19,302 nucleotides of DNA from Bacteroidales bacterium (GTDB taxonomy: Bacteria; Bacteroidota; Bacteroidia; Bacteroidales; VadinHA17): assembly GCA_012514255.1 (NCBI GenBank), contig JAAZAP010000145.1, positions 1-19,302 on the forward strand, in the 5' to 3' direction. The notes below the pieces were generated by a model, which saw only the letters and a program-made list of their open reading frames with translations, did no database searches and was not told where the DNA came from. Every line of letters begins with the position of its first letter. Positions within the stretch are counted from its first letter, which is position 1. This document shows positions 7,677 through 14,832 of this stretch, piece by piece. The translations under genes and the position numbers were made by a program.

Positions 7677-7707
7677 TTTGATTTATTAAATCCTTCTCAT
7701 AATTTTA
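7677..7707 (+). promoter_or_regulatory. Candidate glpD-operon promoter (Bacteroidota type)
   Basis: TTTG at 7677-7680 and TAATTTTA at 7700-7707 (one mismatch to TAnnTTTG) are separated by 19 bases, the usual spacing for the Bacteroidota primary sigma factor. The predicted transcript would start about 35 bases before glpD and probably cover the seven-gene cluster. Confidence 0.45.
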
Positions 7708-7748
7708 CACTGTTTTCTGACATTAATCATAATTAAGCCATAATAACA

Positions 7749-9320
7749 TTGAATAGAGAAGATTTTCTAAAGGATTTGAAAGACTCCAGGAAGCAATGGG
7801 ATTTCATAATCATAGGAGGAGGAGCCACCGGTCTGGGTATTGCCGTTGATGCTGTGACCAGGGGTTACAGCACGCTCCTGCTTGAGCAGTCTGACTTTGC
7901 AAAGGCCACCTCGGCCCGCAGTACAAAACTTGTTCACGGTGGGGTGCGTTATCTTCAGAAGGGCGACGTAGCACTGGTGAGGGAGGCGCTTCGTGAAAGG
8001 GGGTACCTCCTGAGGAACGCCCCCCACCTGGTTAAGAACCAGCGTTTCATAATAGGCAACTATAAATGGTGGGAAAAACCCTTCTATTCCATCGGACTTA
8101 CCTTTTATGACCTCCTGTCAGGCGGCATGAGCCTGGGGCGGTCGCTCCCGATGAGCCGCAGCAGGGTGATCAATTCAATACCGCAGATAGTCAGGCAGGG
8201 TCTCAAAGGAGGAGTTGTCTATCACGACGGTCAGTTTGATGATTCACGCCTGGCCATCAACCTGATGCAGACAGCCATTGAAAAGGGTGCAACGGCAGTT
8301 AACTATGTCAAGGTCACACAGCTACTCAAGAGCTCTGATGGCAAGGTGTCAGGCGTTGTGGCACGTGATGAGATTGAAGGCACGCACTTCACTGCCAACG
8401 GCAGTTGTATCATCAATGCCACCGGCATCTTCGTGGATGAGATAATAAGGATGGACAATCCTGATGAGAGACCACTTGTCAGGCCCAGCCAGGGGGTCCA
8501 CCTCGTTGTTGACAAAAGCTTCCTTGGCGGTGATGACGCCATCATGATACCCAAAACCAGTGACGGAAGAGTGATGTTCGGCGTACCATGGCACAACCGG
8601 GTCATACTGGGCACTACTGACGTACCTGTAAAGGAGTTTGTCCTTGAACCGAAAGCGCTTGATGAGGAGGTGGATTTTATTCTTGAGACCGCCGGAAGAT
8701 ACCTGGAGAAGAAGCCACAGCGCAGCGACGTGCTTTGCGTCTTTGCCGGCCTGAGGCCGCTGGCCGCACCAAAGCACGGTGGTGATGATGCCAAGACAAA
8801 AGAGATATCACGCAGTCATAAGCTTGTTGTGTCACCTTCAGGGCTTGTAACCATCACGGGAGGGAAATGGACCACCTATCGCAAGATGGCCGAGGATACA
8901 GTCAATGCCGGCATTAAAGCCAGGAAACTGCCCTTCAGTGAGTGCCGTACAAAAGATCTCAGGATACACGGGTACATGAAGAATCCTGACAGGAGTGACA
9001 GGAAATACATCTATGGCAGTGACCTCAGGGAAATTGAAAGGATCCATAGTGAGAATCCCGCTTGGGCAGAAAAGCTTAATGGCGAATCAGATTTCACCGT
9101 GGGCGAGGTTATCTGGGCAGTACAGAAGGAGATGGCACGCACCGTGGATGATGTCCTCGCACGAAGGGTAAGGGTTCTTTACCTCGATGCAATGAAATCC
9201 ATTGCCCTCGCTCCCAGGGTGGCAGAGATCATGGCAGCAGAGCTTGGCAAGGACAAAGAGTGGATCCGCCAACAGGTGGAGGAATACACCGAAATGGCAA
9301 AGGCATATGTAATGGCCTGA
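7749..9320 (+). CDS. glpD: Aerobic-type glycerol-3-phosphate dehydrogenase GlpD
   Basis: FAD-dependent enzyme that oxidises sn-glycerol-3-phosphate to dihydroxyacetone phosphate at the cytoplasmic membrane and passes electrons to quinones. The FAD dinucleotide fold is at the N-terminus (IIIGGGATGLG, 20-30). The family signature ATSARSTKLVHGGVRYLQ lies at 53-70, GTTD at 288-291, FAGLRPL at 332-338 and TGGKWTTYR at 370-378. A helical C-terminal DAO_C domain follows, giving 523 residues, near the usual 500-560. The start is a TTG at 7749. An in-frame TAA lies at 7734-7736 and no ATG or GTG occurs between, so TTG is the best choice, placing the FAD motif at the normal distance from the N-terminus. 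First gene of the rightward cluster, divergent from glpR and 27 bases before the sulfatase. It provides the catabolic end point for glycerol-3-phosphate imported by GlpT. Confidence 0.95.
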   Translation: MNREDFLKDLKDSRKQWDFIIIGGGATGLGIAVDAVTRGYSTLLLEQSDFAKATSARSTKLVHGGVRYLQKGDVALVREALRERGYLLRNAPHLVKNQRFIIGNYKWWEKPFYSIGLTFYDLLSGGMSLGRSLPMSRSRVINSIPQIVRQGLKGGVVYHDGQFDDSRLAINLMQTAIEKGATAVNYVKVTQLLKSSDGKVSGVVARDEIEGTHFTANGSCIINATGIFVDEIIRMDNPDERPLVRPSQGVHLVVDKSFLGGDDAIMIPKTSDGRVMFGVPWHNRVILGTTDVPVKEFVLEPKALDEEVDFILETAGRYLEKKPQRSDVLCVFAGLRPLAAPKHGGDDAKTKEISRSHKLVVSPSGLVTITGGKWTTYRKMAEDTVNAGIKARKLPFSECRTKDLRIHGYMKNPDRSDRKYIYGSDLREIERIHSENPAWAEKLNGESDFTVGEVIWAVQKEMARTVDDVLARRVRVLYLDAMKSIALAPRVAEIMAAELGKDKEWIRQQVEEYTEMAKAYVMA

Positions 9321-9347
9321 TAGGGAACGTTTTAAATTAAATCAGCA

Positions 9348-11114
9348 ATGGGGAAGAGAGATTCATTTTTTTGCAGCACGAAGGCAGGAGTGATTTCACT
9401 CCCTGCCTTCATCCTTGCCATCTTATCACTCGGTTCCTGCTCTTCAGGGAGCAGTAGTACAGAAGCGCCAAAACCCAATATCATGGTTATTCTCTCTGAT
9501 GATATTGGCTACTCTGATATAGGATCATACGGCTCTGAGATCAATACGCCAAATCTTGACCGGCTGGCCGCAGGCGGCATTCGCTTCACGCACTTCTACA
9601 ACACCGCCCGCTGCAGTCCCAGCCGTGCATCGCTGCTCACCGGCCTCTATCCCCACCAGGCTGCCATGGGGCACCTGGCTACCAGGCCTTTATGGGATGA
9701 GACGGGTTACCTTGACGACCTTAACAGGAATAGCGCCACCATTGCTGAGGTGCTCAGGGAGGCAGGCTATGCCACATATATGACAGGCAAGTGGCATCTC
9801 TATGGGATGAAAGCCTCCGTCCTGCCCGATGAGACTAATACTGATACGACCAACTGGCCTCTGCAGCGGGGCTTTGACCGCTTCTTCGGCCACCTGAGCG
9901 GCTCATGCAGTTACTGGGATCCTTTCACCCTCCTCAGCGGCAACAGGTATATCATTCCTGGCGAAGGCTTCTATTACACTGATGCCATCAGTGACACTGC
10001 AGTGAAGTTCATCCACGAGCATCCTGCCGGCAAACCTTTCTTCCTTTACGTTGCCTACTATGCCGCGCACTGGCCCCTCCATGCTCCGGAAGAGGAGATA
10101 CAGAAGTATGACGGGGTCTATGATACCGGATGGGACTCACTGAGGGCGCATCGCTACAAGAAACAGCAGGAACTGGGGGTGATTACCCCGGCCCACCGCC
10201 TCTCTGAACGAACTGAATCAATCATTCCCTGGGAGGACGAACCAATGAAAGAATGGCAGTCGCGCCGCATGGAGACCTACGCCGCCATGATTGACATAAT
10301 GGACCAGGGTATCGGCAGGATCATTGCCGCACTGGAGGAGACAGGCCAGCTTGACAACACAATAATATTATATATGCAGGACAACGGCGGTTGTGCCGAG
10401 CCGGTGCTGACCAACAGGATGGCCAAACCGCTTACTGAAGAACAGAAGCAGCTTAAGCCTTACCCCCCTGACCATATCCTCACCGTCAGGAAGCCTGAAT
10501 ATACGCGTGATGGACGCTTTATCAGAAGCGGCCGTGGCGTCATGGCCGGACCTGCTGACACCTGGGTGGCCTATGGTGAGGAGTGGGCCAACGCCAGCAA
10601 TACACCCTTCAGGCTCTATAAGTCCTTCGTTCATGAAGGAGGCATAGCAACGCCCCTGATAGTACACTGGCCCGCGGGCCTGAAGAGGAAAGGGGCAATA
10701 GAGGACGAACCGGGACATCTTATTGATATCATGCCCACCTGCCTGGAGCTGGCAGGAGCGAATTTTCCCGGTGAGTTCAACGACACCGCTGCCACCCCTC
10801 CTGAGGGACTTAGCCTCCTGCCCCTTTTTGAGGGCAAAAGGCTTGACCGCGAGTTCCTCTTCTGGGAGCATGAAGGAAACAGGGCCATCCGCATGGGCAG
10901 ATGGAAGCTGGTACAGCAACTCCCGGAACCAATGCATTTCACCGCGGAAGATGAGAACAGATGGGAGCTTTATGATCTTGAGAAAGACCCCTCGGAGACG
11001 GAAGACCTCGCAGCAAAATACCCTGAAAGAGTAAAAGAAATGGCAGCAAAATGGGAAAAAGAGGCGCTGCGACTCGGAGCAAAGCCGTGGCCATGGGATC
11101 ATAACCCGAACTGA
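9348..11114 (+). CDS. Lipoprotein sulfatase (formylglycine-dependent, arylsulfatase family)
   Basis: Type I sulfatase of the alkaline phosphatase superfamily, hydrolysing sulfate esters in the periplasm or at the cell surface. The N-terminus is a lipoprotein signal (LSLGSC, lipidated Cys31). The metal site begins with DD at 51-52 in VILSDDIGYSDIG. CSPSR at 89-93 is the CxPxR sulfatase signature, whose Cys89 (codon 9612-9614) must be converted to formylglycine by a maturase not present in the window. TGKWHLYG, MQDNGG and WKLV blocks follow in the usual order, and 588 residues is normal. The gene lies between glpD (27 bases) and glpT (113 bases), so it is probably part of the same transcript. 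The substrate cannot be read from sequence. Context suggests a sulfated glycerol-containing compound. Phosphonate monoester hydrolases and some phosphodiesterases share this fold and nucleophile, so a phosphodiester substrate is an alternative. Confidence 0.9.
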   Translation: MGKRDSFFCSTKAGVISLPAFILAILSLGSCSSGSSSTEAPKPNIMVILSDDIGYSDIGSYGSEINTPNLDRLAAGGIRFTHFYNTARCSPSRASLLTGLYPHQAAMGHLATRPLWDETGYLDDLNRNSATIAEVLREAGYATYMTGKWHLYGMKASVLPDETNTDTTNWPLQRGFDRFFGHLSGSCSYWDPFTLLSGNRYIIPGEGFYYTDAISDTAVKFIHEHPAGKPFFLYVAYYAAHWPLHAPEEEIQKYDGVYDTGWDSLRAHRYKKQQELGVITPAHRLSERTESIIPWEDEPMKEWQSRRMETYAAMIDIMDQGIGRIIAALEETGQLDNTIILYMQDNGGCAEPVLTNRMAKPLTEEQKQLKPYPPDHILTVRKPEYTRDGRFIRSGRGVMAGPADTWVAYGEEWANASNTPFRLYKSFVHEGGIATPLIVHWPAGLKRKGAIEDEPGHLIDIMPTCLELAGANFPGEFNDTAATPPEGLSLLPLFEGKRLDREFLFWEHEGNRAIRMGRWKLVQQLPEPMHFTAEDENRWELYDLEKDPSETEDLAAKYPERVKEMAAKWEKEALRLGAKPWPWDHNPN

Positions 11115-11227
11115 GAGGGCATGCAGGATGTAACAATTAATTAATGTTAAAGAAGCCGTACCGATAAAAAGAAAACCAATATTTGACCGGGAAAACAAAA
11201 AACAGAAACCTGACAACCGAAACATCA

Positions 11228-12688
11228 ATGATAAATTTCCTCAAACCACCGCCTTACAAGGAGCCTCTGCCTGAAGATAAGATAGACAGAACCTACAAGC
11301 GTCTGCGCCTGCAGGTATTCATGGGAGCCTTCATAGGCTATGCCGCCTACTATCTTGTAAGGAAGAATCTGGCCCTGGCCATTCCCGGCATGATCCAGCC
11401 GGCAGAGAACGGAGGACTTGGTTACACCAAGCTTGAGCTGGGAATAGCTCTCTCAGCCATCTCAATAGCCTATGCTTTCAGCAAGTTCCTGATGGGCGCC
11501 CTCTCTGACAGGTCAGACGCAAGAAAGTTCCTGGTGATAGGGCTGGTGCTGTCATCCATATTGATGATGTCTGTAGGTCTTTTCCCATTCGCCACCAGCG
11601 CTGTATGGATCATCTTCCTCTTCATGCTGGTTATCGGGTGGCTGGCAGGAATGGGATGGCCTCCCTGCGGCCGGATAATGGTACACTGGTTCTCTCACAA
11701 TGAGCGAAGTTTCAAGATGGGTATCTGGAATACATCCCACACCGTTGGAAGCGGACTCATGGGTAACCTCGCAGCGTGGGGAACGATCCTTCTCGGCGGA
11801 CTCTTTATGGTTGACCTGGGCGGAGGAGTGATGGTGGAGCAGAGCTGGAGGGCCGTCTTCGTCTTCCCCAGCGCCGTGGCTCTGCTGCTGGCACTCTTCT
11901 GCTGGTGGGCACTGAAAGATACCCCGCAGTCGTGCGGCCTGCCGGCCATAGACAAATACAGGAATGACATTCCGGCACAAAAAGAGATGAGTTCTGATAA
12001 GAAAATTCCGGTAAAGGAACTCTTCACCAGGTACATCTTCAAGAACAAAATATTGTGGCTGATAGCCCTGGCTAACGTCTTTGTATACCTGATACGGTAC
12101 GGCATAGGCGACTGGGCTCCCACATACTGTGAAGAGGCAGGACTGCTCACCAGCGAGCAGAGCAAGATGGCTTTCTCATTGCATAACTATGCAGGCGTGC
12201 CCGGGATGATCCTCATCGGGTGGATATCGTCAAAGGTGTTCAAGGGTCGCTGCGCCCCGGCAAACGTGATCTACATGGTGCTGGTACTCCTCAGCGTGCT
12301 GCTCTACTGGAAGGCACTGCCGGTGGCATCATTTTTCACCGATCTGCTGGGCAGCAATCCTGATACAACCAGGGTTACCGTGGTCTATTCGGCCCTCATT
12401 GCCATCGGCTTCTTCATCTACGGCCCTGTAGCGCTCATCGGCGTGCAGGCAGTGAATCTTGTGCCCAAGAATGCAGCAGGAACAGCCGCGGGCTTCGTTG
12501 GTCTCTTCGGGTACCTCATAGGTGATGCCCTTCTCTCAAAGGTGCTCATCGGGGCGGTGGCAGACAACGTAAGCCTCGGATGGAATGCAACCTTCTGGAT
12601 CTTTATCGCTGCCAGCATACTGGCGGCACTCTTCTCAGCCACCACATGGAAAAAGGAAAAAGAAACATACCAGGGAAACACAAAATAG
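11228..12688 (+). CDS. glpT: Glycerol-3-phosphate:phosphate antiporter GlpT (MFS)
   Basis: Inner-membrane major facilitator of the organophosphate:phosphate antiporter family, importing sn-glycerol-3-phosphate in exchange for phosphate. The N-terminus FLKPPPYKEPLP and the block RLRLQVFMGAFIGYAAYYL closely resemble E. coli GlpT. Arg45 (YLVRKN) and Arg290 (YLIRYGIGDW) match the two arginines that bind the phosphate group, and His171 matches the E. coli histidine in the same site. GMGWPPCGR, KDTPQSCGLP and AAGFVGLFGYL are further family blocks. Twelve hydrophobic segments can be followed. An extension at residues 190-206 (GGLFMVDLGGGVMVEQS) sits in a loop. The frame is open to a TTG at 11183, but I chose the ATG at 11228 (486 residues) because it aligns with GlpT's start. 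The 113-base gap before it shows no clear promoter or terminator. UhpT-like specificity is possible but less likely beside glpD and GDPD. Confidence 0.93.
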   Translation: MINFLKPPPYKEPLPEDKIDRTYKRLRLQVFMGAFIGYAAYYLVRKNLALAIPGMIQPAENGGLGYTKLELGIALSAISIAYAFSKFLMGALSDRSDARKFLVIGLVLSSILMMSVGLFPFATSAVWIIFLFMLVIGWLAGMGWPPCGRIMVHWFSHNERSFKMGIWNTSHTVGSGLMGNLAAWGTILLGGLFMVDLGGGVMVEQSWRAVFVFPSAVALLLALFCWWALKDTPQSCGLPAIDKYRNDIPAQKEMSSDKKIPVKELFTRYIFKNKILWLIALANVFVYLIRYGIGDWAPTYCEEAGLLTSEQSKMAFSLHNYAGVPGMILIGWISSKVFKGRCAPANVIYMVLVLLSVLLYWKALPVASFFTDLLGSNPDTTRVTVVYSALIAIGFFIYGPVALIGVQAVNLVPKNAAGTAAGFVGLFGYLIGDALLSKVLIGAVADNVSLGWNATFWIFIAASILAALFSATTWKKEKETYQGNTK

Positions 12689-12693
12689 AAGTA

Positions 12694-13623
12694 ATGAAGC
12701 GATTAACACTGACAATTCTTGCAGCAGCATTCTGCCTTACAACTTCGCTCCACGCGCAGACCTACAGGAACATCTCCGGATGGTCAGGGGAGATCAACAA
12801 TAAAATAGAGGATTTCCTTAACTCAACCATCACGATGAGCATACGTAAGGTGGCGGTGTTTGACAGTGACGGCACTACCTTCGGTCAGGTGCCTCACTAC
12901 CTTGCTGACGAGGCTCTCTACAGGTATGCTGACCTGGTACTGAAAGAGAGAAAAGACAAAGAGGCCAGGGAGAAGCTCAGGATACTCGATCGCATGGTAA
13001 AGGACGGCAATAATGTCGGCAAGCCATACGTGGAAGACAGGGTTCACTTCCTTGCAGGGCTCAGTCCCGAAGAGATAGAGATGATAGGTTATCAATGCTA
13101 TGAGGAATCATACAGGAACAAGACCTATCCTGAGATGAAACAGCTTGTAGCCAACCTGAAGGAATACGGCTTTGAGGTATATATCCTGACCGCCTCACCT
13201 GAGTTCCTGTACCAGAAGTTCGTTTCCGAGGAGTACGGCATACCGGTCACCAACGTCCTGGGTGCCAAATGCGTGGTAAAAGAGGGTGTCACCACCGGCG
13301 AGATCATCCCTCCCATCCCCCAGGATGACGGAAAGGCTCATACCATTGAGACCTTCATCAAGACCAGGCCCCTGATTGTCGGAGGGAACAGCCGCGGTGA
13401 CATGGATATGCTGAATGAGTCTGCCGGCCTGAAGATAGTTGTCAATCCTGATGACATCACTGTCCGCGGTCCTGAAGACGGCCCCATGAACGGCCATACG
13501 GTCAAATCATACTGGGAAAAGGAAGGTGCCCTGATAGTAAGGTGCAATGATGTCAGAGATCCGAAGGTCCGGTTCCACACCGGTGAATGGAAGATAAGAG
13601 AGAATGTTGCAAATCCAAAATGA
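12694..13623 (+). CDS. Secreted HAD-superfamily phosphatase
   Basis: A 309-residue phosphatase with a cleavable signal peptide (MKRLTLTILA hydrophobic start, likely cut after Ala21 in LHAQT), hence periplasmic. HAD motif I is VAVFDSDGTTFG, with nucleophile Asp57 and acid/base Asp59. Motif II is ILTAS (Ser168 or Thr166), motif III probably Lys214, and motif IV GGNSRGDMDM with Asp236 and Asp238. The layout, with a helical cap between motifs I and II, resembles phosphoserine-phosphatase-like HAD enzymes. The export signal argues against serine biosynthesis. Pseudomonas phosphorylcholine phosphatase PchP is a known exported HAD enzyme of similar size that handles head groups, so phosphocholine, phosphoethanolamine or a similar ester is a reasonable guess. 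The ATG lies five bases after the glpT stop and 15 bases separate its stop from the GDPD gene, so it is clearly within the operon. Substrate is unproven. Confidence 0.85.
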   Translation: MKRLTLTILAAAFCLTTSLHAQTYRNISGWSGEINNKIEDFLNSTITMSIRKVAVFDSDGTTFGQVPHYLADEALYRYADLVLKERKDKEAREKLRILDRMVKDGNNVGKPYVEDRVHFLAGLSPEEIEMIGYQCYEESYRNKTYPEMKQLVANLKEYGFEVYILTASPEFLYQKFVSEEYGIPVTNVLGAKCVVKEGVTTGEIIPPIPQDDGKAHTIETFIKTRPLIVGGNSRGDMDMLNESAGLKIVVNPDDITVRGPEDGPMNGHTVKSYWEKEGALIVRCNDVRDPKVRFHTGEWKIRENVANPK

Positions 13624-13638
13624 TTATAACATATAAAT

Positions 13639-14817
13639 ATGAAAAGACTCTTATACATAACTATTGTGGCAGCGCTGTTTTCAGGTTGCGCACAGAACAA
13701 TGCCCCTGCCACCGGAGGGGTACAGGACTACATGCCTGACAATGCCGTCATAGCTCACAGGGGAACCATCTTCTGGGCTCCCGAGCTGACCGAGGCTGCT
13801 TTCCGTTGGGCCAGGAACACCGGCGCCGACTATATGGAGTTGGATGTCCACCGGTCAAAGGACAGCGTGCTGATAATCATGCACGACAAGACCTTTAAGC
13901 GAACAACGGATGTTGCGGAGAAGTTTCCCGGCAGGGAGGCTGATCCTGTAAGCAGCTTCACCTATGAGGAGATAATGACCCTCGATGCCGGCAGTGCCTT
14001 TAACAAAAAGAATCCTGACCAGGCAAGGCAAAGCTTCATCGGGCAGGATGTGCTGGTTTTTGAGGATGTGTTCCGCATCGCCGAAGGCAAACATATAAAG
14101 CGTAACGCCGACGGGACCCGCGTGGTAACGAAGGATGAGGCCGGCAGGTATCATTTTGAATATGAGGCTGATCCGGCAGATAATGGCCACAGACCCGGGA
14201 TTTATATCGAGACAAAGATCCCCGATGAATATCCCGCCCTGGAGGAGCAGATATATGATGAGTTGACACAGATAGGATGGAATCCTGTTGAAGGTGAGAT
14301 ACCTGCAGCGGATGAACCCTTCTTTAAGGAGGACAGGGTCAATGTAGGCAACACCAGGGGCAAAATACTGGTGCAGACCTTTTCACGCAATGGAATGATG
14401 AACTTTAAAAGAGTCTTTGACGAAAAGGTGCCTGCCAGCTTCCTTATCGGTAATCCGAAGACAAACACATTTGCCAGTGACGAGGTCACTGATGAGATCA
14501 TCGCTTTCGCGAAGGAGTGCGGAGCACAGTTCATCGGAACCAACCTGGGCGATGCCAATGACGGGCTCACAGCTGCCTTTGCCTCGAAGATACACGCTGC
14601 GGGGCTGAAGGCAAATGTCTACTCGTTCAATACAGTTGAACAGATGGAAAAATATTTCGGTGAGGGAGAAGGAAAGAAGGCCTCTCCCCTGCCCGACGGG
14701 ATGATCACCAACCGCACTGACCTGACCATTGACTTCTATCATGCGCGGAAGGTCAGGAAGCAGGGAACAGAGAAGAGCCCGCAGCAGATACTTGAGGAGC
14801 TTGGTTACAGCCAGTAA
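13639..14817 (+). CDS. glpQ: Lipoprotein glycerophosphodiester phosphodiesterase (GDPD, GlpQ-like)
   Basis: Hydrolyses glycerophosphodiesters such as glycerophosphocholine, glycerophosphoethanolamine or glycerophosphoglycerol to sn-glycerol-3-phosphate and an alcohol. A lipoprotein signal (VAALFSGC, Cys17) places it in the envelope. The GDPD core is plain: IAHRG at 38-42 (catalytic His40), the metal-ligand pair in MELDV (Glu67, Asp69), and IIMHD with His82, the second catalytic histidine. IYIETKIP and LVQTFSRN follow, and the C-terminal VYSFNTVEQM closes the barrel. The sequence has ELT where ENT is commoner after the first histidine. The 392 residues exceed the usual 250-330 because of an insertion at about 125-185 (NKKNPDQARQ to GHRPG). 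It follows the HAD phosphatase by 15 bases and precedes the metallophosphoesterase by 15 bases. It would make the substrate for GlpT. Confidence 0.92.
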   Translation: MKRLLYITIVAALFSGCAQNNAPATGGVQDYMPDNAVIAHRGTIFWAPELTEAAFRWARNTGADYMELDVHRSKDSVLIIMHDKTFKRTTDVAEKFPGREADPVSSFTYEEIMTLDAGSAFNKKNPDQARQSFIGQDVLVFEDVFRIAEGKHIKRNADGTRVVTKDEAGRYHFEYEADPADNGHRPGIYIETKIPDEYPALEEQIYDELTQIGWNPVEGEIPAADEPFFKEDRVNVGNTRGKILVQTFSRNGMMNFKRVFDEKVPASFLIGNPKTNTFASDEVTDEIIAFAKECGAQFIGTNLGDANDGLTAAFASKIHAAGLKANVYSFNTVEQMEKYFGEGEGKKASPLPDGMITNRTDLTIDFYHARKVRKQGTEKSPQQILEELGYSQ

Positions 14818-14820
14818 TAA

Positions 14821-14827
14821 AAAGGAG
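14821..14827 (+). promoter_or_regulatory. Strong Shine-Dalgarno before the metallophosphoesterase gene
   Basis: AAAGGAG ends five bases before the ATG at 14833. It is the only classical ribosome-binding site near a start in this cluster, unusual in a phylum where such sites are rare, and it fixes the start of the downstream gene. Confidence 0.6.
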
Positions 14828-14832
14828 ACTAA

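Noticed and set aside
8303..8794. Minus-strand open frame of 163 codons inside glpD
   Set aside because: It lies wholly within an intact GlpD and its translation is Ser/Thr/Pro-rich without any family motif.
11183..11227. TTG start extending GlpT by 15 residues
   Set aside because: The extension is polar and unlike GlpT, and the internal ATG aligns with the usual GlpT N-terminus.
11115..11227. Internal promoter before glpT
   Set aside because: AATATTTG at 11178-11185 is one base off the -7 consensus, but no -33 box is found at the right distance.
10368..11228. Long minus-strand open frame of 286 codons opposite the sulfatase gene
   Set aside because: The plus-strand sulfatase is a complete, motif-rich family member. 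The antisense translation shows no recognisable domain and is explained by the base composition of the opposite strand.
12694..13623. Serine-biosynthesis phosphatase SerB
   Set aside because: The HAD motifs are similar, but a clear signal peptide and the glp operon context argue for an exported phosphatase.
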